64,000 bases of DNA from Campylobacter concisus (GCF_003049705.1 NZ_PIRF01000006.1:62001-126000); one strand, 5' to 3'. Positions 44,775 to 54,972 are shown, counted from the first letter of the stretch. Notes: generated by a model from the sequence alone, not told the origin. Translations and numbers: made by a program.

Positions 44775-47329
44775 TTTTCTAAGGCTTGCCTTGCGTACTC
44801 AAGTGAGTCTTTTATCGCATCTTCTATCATTGATGCATCTTTGCCACCGGCTGTTGCAAAGTCATCTTTGCCACCGCCATTGCCACCTAGGATTTGCGCT
44901 GCAAATTTTACCCAAGCACCTGCCTTTAAAGGAGCGTTTTTAACGCCAGCTGCAAGAGAAATTTTGCCACTCTCATCGGCTTGGATTAGCAAAATAGCAG
45001 CACTTTCATGCTCATTTTTAAACTCATCTATCAAAGTTTTTATATCTCCACCATCTACGCTTGTGACGCAAAGCTTGGTTTTATTTATATCTAAATAGAC
45101 TAGCTCATGAGAATTTTTAGCATTTTTTAGTTTGTCTTTTAAAACTCTTAGTTCATTTTTTAGCTTTTTGACCGCATTTAGTGGCTCGGTGCTCTTTAAC
45201 TCATCTTTTAGCTCATCAAGCTCAGCTCTAAATGATTTTGCTAAATTTAGCGCAGCCCTTGAGCAAACGGCCTCTATACGCCTAACGCCAGCACTTACGC
45301 CACTCTCTTTTGTGATGAAAAACGATCCGATCTCGTCTATATTTTTCACGTGTGTGCCACCGCAAAGCTCTTTGCTGACGTCGCCAAAGCTAACGACTCT
45401 TACATTATCAGCGTATTTTTCATTAAATAGTGCGATAGCTCCACTATTTTTAGCATCTTCAAGTTTCATAAGTTCTGTTTTTGAGTTAGCACCATTTAGT
45501 ATCCACTCATTTACCAAATTTTCGACCTTTGAAATTTCTTCGCTAGTAAGTGCTTTTGGATGTGAGAAGTCAAACCTTAGCCTATCTGCCTCGACGTTTG
45601 AGCCAGCTTGAGCGATATGTGTGCCAAGTACGTTTCTAAGAGCTGCATGAAGTAAGTGTGTGGCGCTGTGATGACGTGCGATCTGGGCTCTATCGCTGCC
45701 AACTTCAAGTTCTACTTCATCGCCAACTTTTAGCGGTGCGCTAGTTTTTACTAAAGATAAATTTAGTCCATGAAATTTTTGTGTATCAAGTACATTTGCT
45801 TTACCAATTATCTTACCGCTATCGCCGCACTGACCGCCACTTTGAGCGTAAAATGGAGTGACATCAAACATCACCCAGCCCTCTTTGCCAGCATCTAAGC
45901 TATCTACATTTTTAAATTCTTCATCAAGCAGGGCTAGAATTTTACTTTTACTTTTAAGCTCTTCATAGCCTATAAATTTATTCTCGCCAAATTTCTCAAG
46001 AAGCTCTTTAAAATCGCCCTTCGCACTCTTATCGCCACTGCCTTTCCAAGCAGCTTTTGCACGTGCTTTTTGCTCACTCATAAGCTCATCAAACCTTGCC
46101 TCATCGACTTTTAAGCCCTTTTCTCTAAGCATATCAGCTGTTAGGTCAAGTGGGAAGCCAAATGTGTCATAAAGCTTAAACGCAGCCTCTCCGCTAAAAA
46201 TTTCTTTTGTATTTTTAAGCTCGCTCTCAAATAGCTCTAAGCCACTAGCGATTGTCGCTAGAAATCTCTCTTCTTCAAGCTTGATCTGCTCTTTTACAGC
46301 CGCTTTTTTCTCATTTAGATAGGTGTAGTGCTCTCCCATTAGCTCGCAAACTTTATCGACAAGCTTATACATAAATGGCTCTTTTATGCCTAGCAAGTAT
46401 CCATGGCGGATCGCACGGCGTAAGATGCGGCGAAGCACGTAGCCACGACCTTCTTTATCAAATGTCGTGCCCTGAGCTAGCAAAAATGTGACTGAGCGGA
46501 TGTGATCGCTTATGACGCGGTAGCTAGCGCCACTTTCATAGACGTATGGCTTGCCGCAAAGCTTTGCTACTTCGCTTATGAGCGGCATAAAAAGTGTGCT
46601 GTCGTAGTTGCTAAATTTACCTTGCAAGATAGCAGTAACGCGCTCTAGCCCCATGCCAGTATCGATGCTTGGCTTTGGTAGTGGGCTTAGCTTGCCATCT
46701 GCGCTTCTTTCATACTGCATGAAAACAAGGTTCCATATCTCTAAAAACCTATCTCCATCGCCGCCCATGTAATCTTCTGGTGTGTTAAAATGTTCAGCGC
46801 CTTGATCGTAAAAAATTTCACTGCAAGGGCCGCATGGTCCAGTGTCGCCCATCTGCCAGAAGTTATCATGATCGCCAAAGCGGTAAATTCTCTCTTTTGC
46901 GATGTGAGTGCTCCAAATTTCAAACGCCTCATCGTCGCTTTCGTGAACGGTTACATAAAGCTTATCTTTTGGTAGTTTTAGCACCTCTGTGACAAATTCC
47001 CAAGCGTAAGCGATCGCCTCTTTTTTGAAGTATTCGCCAAAGCTAAAGTTGCCAAGCATCTCAAAAAATGTGTGGTGGCGCGCTGTGTAGCCGACGTTAT
47101 CAAGGTCGTTGTGCTTGCCTCCAGCTCTTATGCAGGTCTGACAGCTGGTACGGATAGGTGGTGTTGGGCGTGGCACTTCGCCTGTGAAAATGCTCTTAAA
47201 TGGCACCATGCCAGCATTTGTGAAAAGTAGTGTTGCATCGTTTGGCACGAGTGGCGCAGAAGCTACGACTTCGTGACCTTTTGATTTAAAAAAATCAAGA
47301 TATGCCTTTCTTATATCTAAATTTTGCAT
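44771..47329 (-). CDS. alaS: Alanyl-tRNA synthetase
   Basis: AlaS charges tRNA-Ala and edits mischarged Ser and Gly. The 852-residue protein begins [20 protein letters not shown], has class II motifs ([50 protein letters not shown]), the editing domain with [12 protein letters not shown], and the zinc-ligand CGGTHVKN, then a C-Ala domain ending in a [14 protein letters not shown]-type glycine-rich segment. It is the first gene of the alaS-maf-pbpA transcript. Confidence 0.98.
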   Translation of the reverse strand: MQNLDIRKAYLDFFKSKGHEVVASAPLVPNDATLLFTNAGMVPFKSIFTGEVPRPTPPIRTSCQTCIRAGGKHNDLDNVGYTARHHTFFEMLGNFSFGEYFKKEAIAYAWEFVTEVLKLPKDKLYVTVHESDDEAFEIWSTHIAKERIYRFGDHDNFWQMGDTGPCGPCSEIFYDQGAEHFNTPEDYMGGDGDRFLEIWNLVFMQYERSADGKLSPLPKPSIDTGMGLERVTAILQGKFSNYDSTLFMPLISEVAKLCGKPYVYESGASYRVISDHIRSVTFLLAQGTTFDKEGRGYVLRRILRRAIRHGYLLGIKEPFMYKLVDKVCELMGEHYTYLNEKKAAVKEQIKLEEERFLATIASGLELFESELKNTKEIFSGEAAFKLYDTFGFPLDLTADMLREKGLKVDEARFDELMSEQKARAKAAWKGSGDKSAKGDFKELLEKFGENKFIGYEELKSKSKILALLDEEFKNVDSLDAGKEGWVMFDVTPFYAQSGGQCGDSGKIIGKANVLDTQKFHGLNLSLVKTSAPLKVGDEVELEVGSDRAQIARHHSATHLLHAALRNVLGTHIAQAGSNVEADRLRFDFSHPKALTSEEISKVENLVNEWILNGANSKTELMKLEDAKNSGAIALFNEKYADNVRVVSFGDVSKELCGGTHVKNIDEIGSFFITKESGVSAGVRRIEAVCSRAALNLAKSFRAELDELKDELKSTEPLNAVKKLKNELRVLKDKLKNAKNSHELVYLDINKTKLCVTSVDGGDIKTLIDEFKNEHESAAILLIQADESGKISLAAGVKNAPLKAGAWVKFAAQILGGNGGGKDDFATAGGKDASMIEDAIKDSLEYARQALEK

Positions 47330-47496
47330 TTTTATCCTCGTTAGTTTTAAATTTTGCTCGATTTTAGCTAAAAATCGTTTGTAAATTTATAAAAAAATAC
47401 AAAATTAATTTTTGCTTAATATATTTTATAAATTTATTTGTTTAAAAGCGATTTGCAATTAAAATAGCCTAAAAATTTATAACTAAAAGGTCTTTA

Positions 47497-48366
47497 GTGA
47501 AACTCAAAATTGGCATTGTTGGATACAATCTAGTTGGCAAGCGGCACTATATGGAGCTGAGGCGTTCTGACAAATTTGAAGTTTGTGGAGTTTTTGATAA
47601 AGAAAATAGAGATGATGCTTGCAGAGCTCCGTTTTTTGATGAGTTTAAAAAATTTATAGAAGTTGCCCAACCGCAAGCTGTCGTACTTTGTTTGCCTCAA
47701 CATGAGATCGTAGAGGCCTTTTGTCAGTGTGCAAAATATTGCCAAAATATCTTGATTTCAAGGCCAATATTTAAAAGTGTAAGCGAGCTAAAAGAGATAA
47801 AATATGCTTCAGTGGTAAACAAAGTAAGAGTTTGCACCGGCGTTGATGAGCGCTTTAACCCGACTATTGTTTCATTAAAAAAGGCACTTTTAAAAGAAGA
47901 AGAAATTTATAGCATTTCAATTGCGCATTTTAAACCACTTTGTGAGGGAAATATTATAAACGAGCTTTCGCTTTGCGATATAGACCTTGCGAAAAATTTA
48001 GTAGATAGTGAAGTCTGCAATTTCTTTTATACTCAGGCAAATAAAACCAATACCAAAATATGCGATAATGTTGGAATTAACATTAAAATGAAAAATCAAA
48101 TTTTGGTGAGCATTACCGATTCGTTTTGTGGTTCATTAGAACGTTTTAAAATAGAAGTAAATGCCAAAGAAGGTGTTTATTTTGGCGATCTTATTGATTA
48201 CAAACTTCACAGAGTAAATGAAAATGGTCAGATGAATTTAAAAACCGATCCTTTAAACAATGAAATAAAAGCTCAATATGATGCCTTTTATGATCTTTGT
48301 CAAAGCGGCGAAAGTAGCGAGCTTTCAAGCATTGATGATGCGATAAAAATTAAGGAGTTGTTTTGA
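47497..48366 (+). CDS. Gfo/Idh/MocA-family oxidoreductase
   Basis: The 289-residue protein starts LKIGIVGYNLVGKRHYMELR, the Rossmann NAD-binding motif G-x-G-x-x-G variant, and VCGVFDKENRD. The usual E-K-P motif is altered to SRPIF. The C-terminal half is the typical alpha/beta domain. C. jejuni has a comparable gene (Cj0504c) beside hemH. Its sugar or other substrate is unknown. The start is GTG at 47497 after AAAAGG. It overlaps hemH by one base (TGATG). Confidence 0.78.
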   Translation: MKLKIGIVGYNLVGKRHYMELRRSDKFEVCGVFDKENRDDACRAPFFDEFKKFIEVAQPQAVVLCLPQHEIVEAFCQCAKYCQNILISRPIFKSVSELKEIKYASVVNKVRVCTGVDERFNPTIVSLKKALLKEEEIYSISIAHFKPLCEGNIINELSLCDIDLAKNLVDSEVCNFFYTQANKTNTKICDNVGINIKMKNQILVSITDSFCGSLERFKIEVNAKEGVYFGDLIDYKLHRVNENGQMNLKTDPLNNEIKAQYDAFYDLCQSGESSELSSIDDAIKIKELF

Positions 48367-49319
48367 TGAAAAAGGCACTTTTGCTTTTAAATATGGGTGG
48401 GGCAAATAGCCTTGCTGATGTAGAAATTTTTCTAAAAAATATGTTTAATGACCCTTATATTTTAGGTATAAAGAATAAATTTTTAAGAAAATTTGTAGCT
48501 TTTATGATCACAAAAGGTAGGCTAAAAACGGCTAAGCATAACTACGAACAAATAGGTGGCAAATCGCCTATTTGCGAGCTTACAGCTAAGCTTTGCGATA
48601 AAATTTCAAGCTTACAAAATGAGTTTGATGCAGTTGATTTTGCGATGAACTATACTTCACCATTTGCAAAAGATGTGCTTAAAAAATACGAAAATTTTGA
48701 TGAGATAGTGCTTTTGCCACTTTATCCTCATCATTCACAAACTACGATAACTTCAAGTTTAGATGATTTTAAAAAAGCAAAAGATGAGCTAGAGATAAAG
48801 GCTAAAATTTTGCTTTGCGGGCCATTTTATGATGATGAAATTTACAACAAAATCATAATCTCGCACATAAATGAAGCTATAAATAATATAGATATAAGCG
48901 ATGTGGAGCTTATCTTTTCGGCTCATTCGTTGCCTCAAAAAATTATCGATAAAGGTGATGTCTACGAAAAGCATATAAATGAGCATGTGCAAATTTTAAG
49001 CAAAATGATAAAAGATAGCGGATTAAACTTCAAAGAGATAAATTTAGCCTACCAGTCGCGTCTTGGCCCTGTAAAATGGCTAGAGCCCTCACTAAATGAA
49101 ATTTTGGCAAAGTGTAAGAGTAAAAAGGCTCTTATCTATCCACTCTCTTTTTGTATAGATAACTCTGAGACTATTTTTGAGCTAGTTATTGAGTATGCAA
49201 AGATCGCAAAAGAGCTAAATTTTAGCTTCTACAAGGTTGTTTGGTGCCCAAATTTTAGTGATGAGTTTGCTAGTTTTATCTTACAAAAAGCAAAAACAGC
49301 CAAAGAGACTAACTTTTAG
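48366..49319 (+). CDS. hemH: Ferrochelatase
   Basis: HemH inserts ferrous iron into protoporphyrin IX to complete heme. The 317-residue protein starts KKALLLLNMGGANSLADVEI, has FAMNYTSPF and LLPLYPHHSQTTITS, the catalytic His in FSAHSLPQKII, and LAYQSRLGPVKWLEPS near the end. These match bacterial HemH. I chose ATG at 48366, eight bases after AAGGAG, over TTG at 48363. It follows the oxidoreductase as in C. jejuni. Confidence 0.95.
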   Translation: MKKALLLLNMGGANSLADVEIFLKNMFNDPYILGIKNKFLRKFVAFMITKGRLKTAKHNYEQIGGKSPICELTAKLCDKISSLQNEFDAVDFAMNYTSPFAKDVLKKYENFDEIVLLPLYPHHSQTTITSSLDDFKKAKDELEIKAKILLCGPFYDDEIYNKIIISHINEAINNIDISDVELIFSAHSLPQKIIDKGDVYEKHINEHVQILSKMIKDSGLNFKEINLAYQSRLGPVKWLEPSLNEILAKCKSKKALIYPLSFCIDNSETIFELVIEYAKIAKELNFSFYKVVWCPNFSDEFASFILQKAKTAKETNF

Positions 49320-49334
49320 GAATAAATCTTGCTT
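49317..49334 (+). promoter_or_regulatory. Probable sigma-54 promoter
   Basis: TAGGAATAAATCTTGCTT matches the consensus TTGGAAC-N5-TTGCTT at all but two positions, with GG and GC ten bases apart. It starts at the hemH stop and lies 35 bp before the next gene. The spacing to the start codon matches the perfect flgG2 site in this window. Confidence 0.75.
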
Positions 49335-49368
49335 ATAAAATATATCTCAATACAGTAAAAGGAGATAT

Positions 49369-49830
49369 ATGAAGGTACAAAATAACGACATAATCGATTA
49401 TTTATTGCAATCAGGCTCAAGCAAAACTAAAGATAAAAAAAATAGTTTTGATGAAATTTTAAGCCTTGCTATGGATAAGATCGCAAGCGATGCAAAAATT
49501 TCAGATAAAGTTGAACAGTTTAAAAAAAGGCTTACTGAAATCGGCGCAGTTGGTTTTATAAGCGAGTTAAATTCTAACAAGATAGAAGAGAAAATAGCCC
49601 AAAAGAAAAAGGAGCTAACAGAACTTCTAGGTATAGATGATCCCGCAAAAACACAGGATCAAAAGAATGAGCTGCTTAAGATAATGGATAAAATTTTGAG
49701 CGATTATCGCAAAGAGCTAAATGTAGCACTTGCTAATCAAGCTCTGCTAGAGAAGCAAAAAAATCTTAATAGTAAAAGTAGTAACTCGGTTAATCTAAGT
49801 TCTGTTTTAAATGAGCTAGGACTTGCTTAA
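49369..49830 (+). CDS. Coiled-coil protein of unknown function with sigma-54 promoter
   Basis: The 153-residue protein has no signal peptide or membrane helix. It is mostly helical with a coiled coil (about 55-130), and its ends are low-complexity (NLNSKSSNSVNLSSVLNELG). AAAGGAGATAT precedes the ATG. I know no family. The sigma-54 promoter suggests it belongs to the flagellar regulon, as small proteins of unknown role are found among sigma-54 targets in C. jejuni. It could be a flagellar chaperone, hook-length-type or secreted protein. Confidence 0.6.
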   Translation: MKVQNNDIIDYLLQSGSSKTKDKKNSFDEILSLAMDKIASDAKISDKVEQFKKRLTEIGAVGFISELNSNKIEEKIAQKKKELTELLGIDDPAKTQDQKNELLKIMDKILSDYRKELNVALANQALLEKQKNLNSKSSNSVNLSSVLNELGLA

Positions 49831-49883
49831 AATTTATATAAAAGATATTTAAGCCTATATAACTTTGCCAAAAATCTATATTT

Positions 49884-50351
49884 TTACGGCAAAGTTATGC
49901 CAAATTTTATAGCAGCCCCGTATATTATTGCGCTAATTATTCCAGCAAAAAAACCAGCTACCATATCATCGCCCATTACGCCAAGGCCACCTTTTACATT
50001 GCGGTCGATCCTGCCTATTATCGAAGGCTTTTTGATATCAAGCACTCTAAAAAGCATAAGTGAGAGTATGAGTTGAGAGATCGTAGCTCCACTAATGGCA
50101 ATAGCAAGCCAAACTCCAGCAACTTCGTCTATAACGATAAAACTTTCATCGTGAGAATTTACCTTTTTTTCAAAATCATCAATAACACTAATGCTTACCA
50201 AAAATAGCAAAATACTAGCTAGAAAAAGCGTGGTTGATGATAAAAAATAAAGCACAAAATAAGCTACTACAGCGCCAGCAATAGAACCCCAAGTGCCAGG
50301 TGCTTTTGGTAAAAGTCCAAATCCAAAAAAAGTTAAAAATAGTTTTTGCAT
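49884..50351 (-). CDS. pgpA: Phosphatidylglycerophosphatase A
   Basis: PgpA dephosphorylates phosphatidylglycerophosphate in the inner membrane. The 155-residue protein starts QKLFLTFFGFGLLPKAPGTW, the family's G-x-L-P-x-A-P-G-T-x-G motif, followed by GSIAGAVVAYFV, and has DDFEKKVNSHDESFIVIDEVAGVW with the D-E acidic site and GGLGVMGDDMVAGFFAG near the end. It ends the ispDF-regulator-sat-pgpA run, the order Cj1607-Cj1610. Confidence 0.93.
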   Translation of the reverse strand: MQKLFLTFFGFGLLPKAPGTWGSIAGAVVAYFVLYFLSSTTLFLASILLFLVSISVIDDFEKKVNSHDESFIVIDEVAGVWLAIAISGATISQLILSLMLFRVLDIKKPSIIGRIDRNVKGGLGVMGDDMVAGFFAGIISAIIYGAAIKFGITLP

Positions 50352-50359
50352 AAATTTCC

Positions 50360-51541
50360 TTAAGTCATCGAGGATGTTTGATAAAGCTTCATAAGCTCTT
50401 CGTAAAAGTCACGGTCAGTTTTGTTTTCAAGCAGTCCTGAATTTACAAAAAGATCATCGCAAAGCTTTTGCACGTCTTTGAAGCGATTTGTAAAGAGTTT
50501 GCTTAAAACTAGTGCAGAAAGTTCTGGCCTCACAAGAATGGCTGGTGGCATAATACCGTTAAATAGCAGCTCCTTGATAACATCTGGATGATATTTGATC
50601 TGATGGTGTTGTCCGTGCGGGCAACTTTTGGTACTAACTAGCGTCTTACACTTGTTGCAATAAACTAGCTCTGGCAGCACGATTACCTCTAAATTTAGGT
50701 CGTTTTTATAAATATCAAGAATCGTATGAGCTTCATTGTGATCAAAAAACATTCCAATTCCTGAGTGGTTTTGTCCGATGACTAGCTTATTTGCTCCAAA
50801 TCTTGAAGCAGCGATGCATTCAAGTGTTGGGTTTGCATGTGAGCTAAAAAGAGTCGTATTTTTTAGAGCAAAGACAAAGACCTTTTTTATCGGTAAATAA
50901 TTTTGTATAAAATAATCCAGCACTTGTTTTCTAATCTCGTAATCAACGTGCTTTTCTTCACGTGTTCGTATCAAAAAAATGATTACTAAATCAGCCTTAT
51001 CAATAGTCATTCTAACAATGCGCTCGTGAGCTCTATTAAATGGATCAGCCGTTAAAAAGACAGCCGTTATCTTTTTAGCGCCATCTTCCTTTATTAGATC
51101 ATTTAGTGCGTTTTTGCTTATTTGCATACTCTCATCATAAAGCTCAAATTCGCCGCTAATGCCGTATTTGCCTAAATTTAGCTCTTTATCATTACTGGCT
51201 TCATTTGCTAAAAATATATTTTTAGCCCTCATATTCTCGTCAAATTTAAAGACTTTAGCAACATTGATGTGTCCAACGATCTTACCATCAAGACTTAGAT
51301 TTACCTTTTGTCCAGGAGTAAGCTTGCTAGCAATATTTTGATTTAGCTCGCCAAATGGAGCAAATCCAAAAGAATACGGCATCGGCTCGCCATTAAAATA
51401 GCCCTTTTTGCTCACCTCTTTTATCTGCTCATCATCCATAAGCGAGTCGTAATCTGAGAGAATCTTATTTTTTATTAGCTCCAAAGCACCAAAAACTTCG
51501 GTATTTATAGAAATTTCACTATTTTTTCTTGCTGACGTCAT
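50360..51541 (-). CDS. ATP sulfurylase-like protein with altered active site
   Basis: The fold is that of sulfate adenylyltransferase: a PUA-like N-terminal domain and a nucleotidyltransferase domain, with a zinc site C-x2-C-x8-C-x-H (about residues 295-309 from ATG 51541), as in the Thermus/Aquifex enzymes. But the core motif Q-T-R-N-P-x-H-R-A-H-E reads TADPFNRAHE (164-173), losing the Arg, Asn and first His, and GRDHAGxG reads GQNHSGIG. It may no longer make APS. It overlaps the regulator gene by 23 bp; ATG at 51583 is an alternative start. C. jejuni Cj1609 is the syntenic gene. Confidence 0.82.
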   Translation of the reverse strand: MTSARKNSEISINTEVFGALELIKNKILSDYDSLMDDEQIKEVSKKGYFNGEPMPYSFGFAPFGELNQNIASKLTPGQKVNLSLDGKIVGHINVAKVFKFDENMRAKNIFLANEASNDKELNLGKYGISGEFELYDESMQISKNALNDLIKEDGAKKITAVFLTADPFNRAHERIVRMTIDKADLVIIFLIRTREEKHVDYEIRKQVLDYFIQNYLPIKKVFVFALKNTTLFSSHANPTLECIAASRFGANKLVIGQNHSGIGMFFDHNEAHTILDIYKNDLNLEVIVLPELVYCNKCKTLVSTKSCPHGQHHQIKYHPDVIKELLFNGIMPPAILVRPELSALVLSKLFTNRFKDVQKLCDDLFVNSGLLENKTDRDFYEELMKLYQTSSMT

Positions 51542-52409
51542 ATTTCTTTCTCTTTTCCCAAAGTGATTTTCTAGAAATTCCAAGCTTCTTGCTAAGTTCT
51601 GTATCAGGGAATTTATCTTGATAATTAACGATTATGTACTTTATATATTCATCGATCGTAACGATCTCATCGATATTGAAATTTTTATCGCGTCCTGAAA
51701 GCTCAAGCTCGTCAAATGGTGCTTTTTGTGCAAAATCGTTAGTTGAGATCGCGACCTTTTTCTTTTTGCAAATTTCTAAAATTTTCTCTTTTTCTTCTTG
51801 TTTTAGCTCCTCTAAATTTGTCATATAGATTAGCTCATCACCATTTTTGGCTAGTGCCTTTTCAAGCTCAGAGAAACAGGCTTTGCCTAAAAATAAAAAT
51901 GGTAATTTGCAAGTTTTTACATAGCTAAATATAAATTTATCGCTGTATCCGCTTTTACTTGATTTTAAAAGCAGTGGAAATTTTATCTTTTTTGCCTCAA
52001 AGCTAGAAATTTCATACTCTTTTAAAGCGTAATTTACGTAGCTTTCGTAATTTTTGATCTCGTTTTTGAAATTTCTAAATTCCTCAAAATGCTTTATCTT
52101 TCTAACTAGCTCTTCTATCATAAATGGCTTTTGGATGTAGTCAACCGCACCTGCTTGAATGGGTTTTAGCACAGTGTCGCTATTGATATAAGCGATTAGT
52201 AAGATGATGATGGAGCTTTTAAATTTTTCAATAACAGGGTAAAAATCCTGCCCTGGAAGTGTGGTAGAAAGTAACACTACATCGAAATTTTCAAACTTCA
52301 ATGCCTCTTTTACGCTTTTAGCGATCTCGCAATCGTAGCCAAAATCAGCTAGTTTACTAGCCATCGAGCCAGCTAGGTAAATTTCATTTTCTACTATTAA
52401 AATTTTCAT
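51519..52409 (-). CDS. Atypical orphan response regulator, HP1021/Cj1608 (CemR) type
   Basis: The 296-residue protein has a receiver-like N-terminal domain (KILIVENEIYLAGSMASKLA, VDYIQKPFMIEELVRKI) but the phospho-acceptor Asp is replaced by Ser48 in DVVLLSTTLPG, so it is not a normal phosphorelay protein. The C-terminus has a Fis-like HTH (LSKKLGISRKSLWEKRKKYD). H. pylori HP1021 and C. jejuni Cj1608 share this build and act in redox- and energy-linked control and in replication origin binding. It lies between ispDF and the sat-like gene, overlapping ispDF by 4 bp. Confidence 0.88.
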   Translation of the reverse strand: MKILIVENEIYLAGSMASKLADFGYDCEIAKSVKEALKFENFDVVLLSTTLPGQDFYPVIEKFKSSIIILLIAYINSDTVLKPIQAGAVDYIQKPFMIEELVRKIKHFEEFRNFKNEIKNYESYVNYALKEYEISSFEAKKIKFPLLLKSSKSGYSDKFIFSYVKTCKLPFLFLGKACFSELEKALAKNGDELIYMTNLEELKQEEKEKILEICKKKKVAISTNDFAQKAPFDELELSGRDKNFNIDEIVTIDEYIKYIIVNYQDKFPDTELSKKLGISRKSLWEKRKKYDVSKKK

Positions 52410-53524
52410 ATTTGCTTCCAGTTGTAAAATTTAAGGCTTGCACTTGCCATTACGGCGATCCCTTCGCATCTGCCGACAAAGCCAAGCCCTTCAGTAGTCG
52501 TTGCCTTTACATTTATGTGGCTCTGGCTTAAATTTAGAGCTTTTGCTATGTTTACCTCCATTTTTGACTTTAGTTTTGAAATTTTTGGTTTTTGTGCCAT
52601 TATCGTGATATCAGCGTTTGTTAGCACAAAGCCCACACTTTGCACCCTTTTGTAAGCTTCCTCAAGCAAGTAAATGGAGCTAATATCTTTAAATCTAGCG
52701 TCCGTATCAGGAAAAAGCTCGCCTATGTCTCCAAGCCCAGCAGCTCCCAAGATAGCGTCAGTTAGCGCATGAAGTGCCACGTCGCCGTCGCTGTGAGCTT
52801 TTAGCCCAAACTCATAGTCGATCTTCTCACCGCAAAGAATCAAAGGACGACCCTTTTCAAACTCATGCACATCAAAGCCGTTTCCAACAAAGACTTCAAT
52901 TTCTGGCTCTTTTAAAGCAGGAATTTTGGCAAGATCCTCTTTGTAAGTGATCTTTCTTGCCATCTCATCACCTAAAATTTGCCAAACGCTCGCACCAATC
53001 GCTCTCATAGCCGAGCTATCATCTGTGTAAATTTCACCGCCGCTAAGAGCTTTTTTAAGAAGTGCTGTGCGAGAGAGTTGTGGTGTTTGGATAAGTTTTA
53101 CCTTATCTCTATCAACCACATTTTCGCCAAGATAAGCGGTGTCTGCGATCTTTAGCGCTGGAACTACACAATCAGCCTGACTTGCTGCCTCTATAATCTT
53201 GTGAAAAAGTTCGCTTGAGATACAAGGACGAGCGATGTCGCTAACTAGGACAAATTCGCTACTTACTAGATCAAGTGCGTTTTTTAGGCTATCTTGCCTG
53301 GTTTCGCCGCCATCAACAAATTTATAATTTGGAGCAAATTTTGACATATATTTGCACTCTTTGCTAACGACAATTATCTCTTTAAATGTGTAAAAGTTAC
53401 TCAAATTTTTAGTAGCAAATAGCCAAAGTGGATCGCTTCCTATTCGAAGCCATTGCTTCTTTACTGGTAGCTCAAAACGGCTAGAATTTCCTGCTCCAAG
53501 CATTATAAGTGATATATCAAGCAA
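52406..53524 (-). CDS. ispDF: Bifunctional IspD/IspF isoprenoid enzyme
   Basis: The protein fuses MEP cytidylyltransferase (IspD) with MECDP synthase (IspF), as in C. jejuni. The IspD part has ISLIMLGAGNSSRF and KKQWLRIG, and LVSDIARPCISSELF. The IspF part (about 210-372) has GNGFDVHEFEKGRPLILCGE, AHSDGDVALHALTDAILGAA and GDIGELFPDTDARFKDISS with the metal-binding Asp and His. I chose TTG at 53524 because AAAGGAG lies five bases before it and the family N-terminus begins there; the upstream ATG at 53560 would add 12 foreign residues. Confidence 0.94.
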   Translation of the reverse strand: MLDISLIMLGAGNSSRFELPVKKQWLRIGSDPLWLFATKNLSNFYTFKEIIVVSKECKYMSKFAPNYKFVDGGETRQDSLKNALDLVSSEFVLVSDIARPCISSELFHKIIEAASQADCVVPALKIADTAYLGENVVDRDKVKLIQTPQLSRTALLKKALSGGEIYTDDSSAMRAIGASVWQILGDEMARKITYKEDLAKIPALKEPEIEVFVGNGFDVHEFEKGRPLILCGEKIDYEFGLKAHSDGDVALHALTDAILGAAGLGDIGELFPDTDARFKDISSIYLLEEAYKRVQSVGFVLTNADITIMAQKPKISKLKSKMEVNIAKALNLSQSHINVKATTTEGLGFVGRCEGIAVMASASLKFYNWKQI

Positions 53525-53640
53525 GATAACTCCTTTGAAAATTGTTACAGAATTATACACCTCAAAACTTCAAAATTTCTTTTTAAAAAAGTAAATTTTT
53601 AAAAGCTTATTTAGTTAGTTTAAATCAAAAAAGGACTAAA

Positions 53641-54972
53641 ATGAGGTTTTTAAAAATCAAAAAAAGGCCTTATATGAGAGATAAGACGCAGATGTATTAT
53701 GCTAGGCGCGGCGAGATAACGCAAGAGATGAGCTATGTGGCAAGGATCGAAGGGCTTAGTGAAAATTTGGTGATGGATGAGGTGGCAAAAGGTAGCATCA
53801 TCATCCCAGCAAATATAAATCATAAAAATTTAAAACCAATGGGCATAGGTAGAAAGCTAAGGACAAAAATCAATGCAAATATCGGCAACTCAAGCTTAAG
53901 CAGTGACATTTGCGCTGAGCTTAGAAAGCTTGAAATTTGCCTAGAATTTGGCGCTGATACGGTTATGGATCTAAGTACAGACGGCGATTTAGACGCTATT
54001 AGAAGTGCGATCATTGAGCATTCAAGCGTGCCAGTTGGCACAGTGCCTATGTATGAAATTTTAAAAGAGGCAAAAGAGGTTACAAATATCACAAATGAGC
54101 TCATTTTAGAGATACTTGAAAAGCAAGCGAAGCAAGGGGTTAGTTACTTTACGATACACGCTGGCTTTTTGCGCGAGTTTTTGCCGCTTGTTAAAAAGCG
54201 TAAAATGGGTATAGTAAGCCGTGGTGGCAGTTTGAGTGCTAGCTACATGTCAAAGCTAAATAGGCAAAATCCATTTTATGAAATTTTTGATCAAATTTTA
54301 GAAATTTGTGCAAAATATGACGTCTCACTCTCGCTTGGCGACGGACTTCGCCCAGGATGTATTTACGACGCAACAGACGAGGCGCAGCTTAGCGAGCTAA
54401 AGGTACTTGGAGAGCTTACGCTTCGTGCTTGGCAAAAAGATGTGCAGGTGATGATCGAGGGCCCTGGTCATGTGCCATTAAATCAAATTGAGTATAATAT
54501 GAAAATCGAACAAGAGCTCTGCCATGACGCCCCATTTTACGTGCTTGGACCGCTTGTCTCAGACATAGGTGCAGGATACGATCACATCACCTCGGCGATT
54601 GGTGGCACGATGGCGGCATATCACGGCGCTAGCATGCTTTGCTACGTGACGCAAAAAGAGCACCTTGGCTTGCCAAATGAAAATGACGTAAGAGAGGGCA
54701 TCGTAGCTCATAAGATAGCAGCTCATGCCGCAGATGTCGCACTTGGCAAAGCTGGAGCCATCGAAAAAGATCATGCGATGAGTGATGCTAGATATGCGTT
54801 TGACTGGAACAAGCAGTTTGAGCTTAGCTTTGATCCAAAGAAAGCTAGAGAGCTTCACGATGAAAGCTTGCCAGAAGATGCGTTTAAGAGTGCTCATTTT
54901 TGTTCGATGTGCGGACCAAAATTTTGTGCATATAAAATTTCAAAAGATCTAGAAAAAGGAGAAAAATGTTAA
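53641..54972 (+). CDS. thiC: Phosphomethylpyrimidine synthase ThiC
   Basis: ThiC converts AIR to HMP-P in thiamine synthesis with SAM and an iron-sulfur cluster. The 443-residue protein has [65 protein letters not shown], and the cluster site SMCGPKFC (C-x2-C-x4-C). It is the short ThiC type lacking the long N-terminal extension. ATG at 53641 has AAGGA upstream; ATG at 53674 is a possible alternative with its own AAAGG. I see no TPP riboswitch in the 80 bases before the start. Confidence 0.96.
   Translation: MRFLKIKKRPYMRDKTQMYYARRGEITQEMSYVARIEGLSENLVMDEVAKGSIIIPANINHKNLKPMGIGRKLRTKINANIGNSSLSSDICAELRKLEICLEFGADTVMDLSTDGDLDAIRSAIIEHSSVPVGTVPMYEILKEAKEVTNITNELILEILEKQAKQGVSYFTIHAGFLREFLPLVKKRKMGIVSRGGSLSASYMSKLNRQNPFYEIFDQILEICAKYDVSLSLGDGLRPGCIYDATDEAQLSELKVLGELTLRAWQKDVQVMIEGPGHVPLNQIEYNMKIEQELCHDAPFYVLGPLVSDIGAGYDHITSAIGGTMAAYHGASMLCYVTQKEHLGLPNENDVREGIVAHKIAAHAADVALGKAGAIEKDHAMSDARYAFDWNKQFELSFDPKKARELHDESLPEDAFKSAHFCSMCGPKFCAYKISKDLEKGEKC

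Noticed and set aside
45132-45611. 159-codon open frame antisense to alaS
   Set aside because: It lies wholly inside alaS, is Ser/Phe-rich and has no recognisable motif.
53561-53640. TPP riboswitch before thiC
   Set aside because: The 80-base leader has no CTGAGA or related conserved core and is too short.
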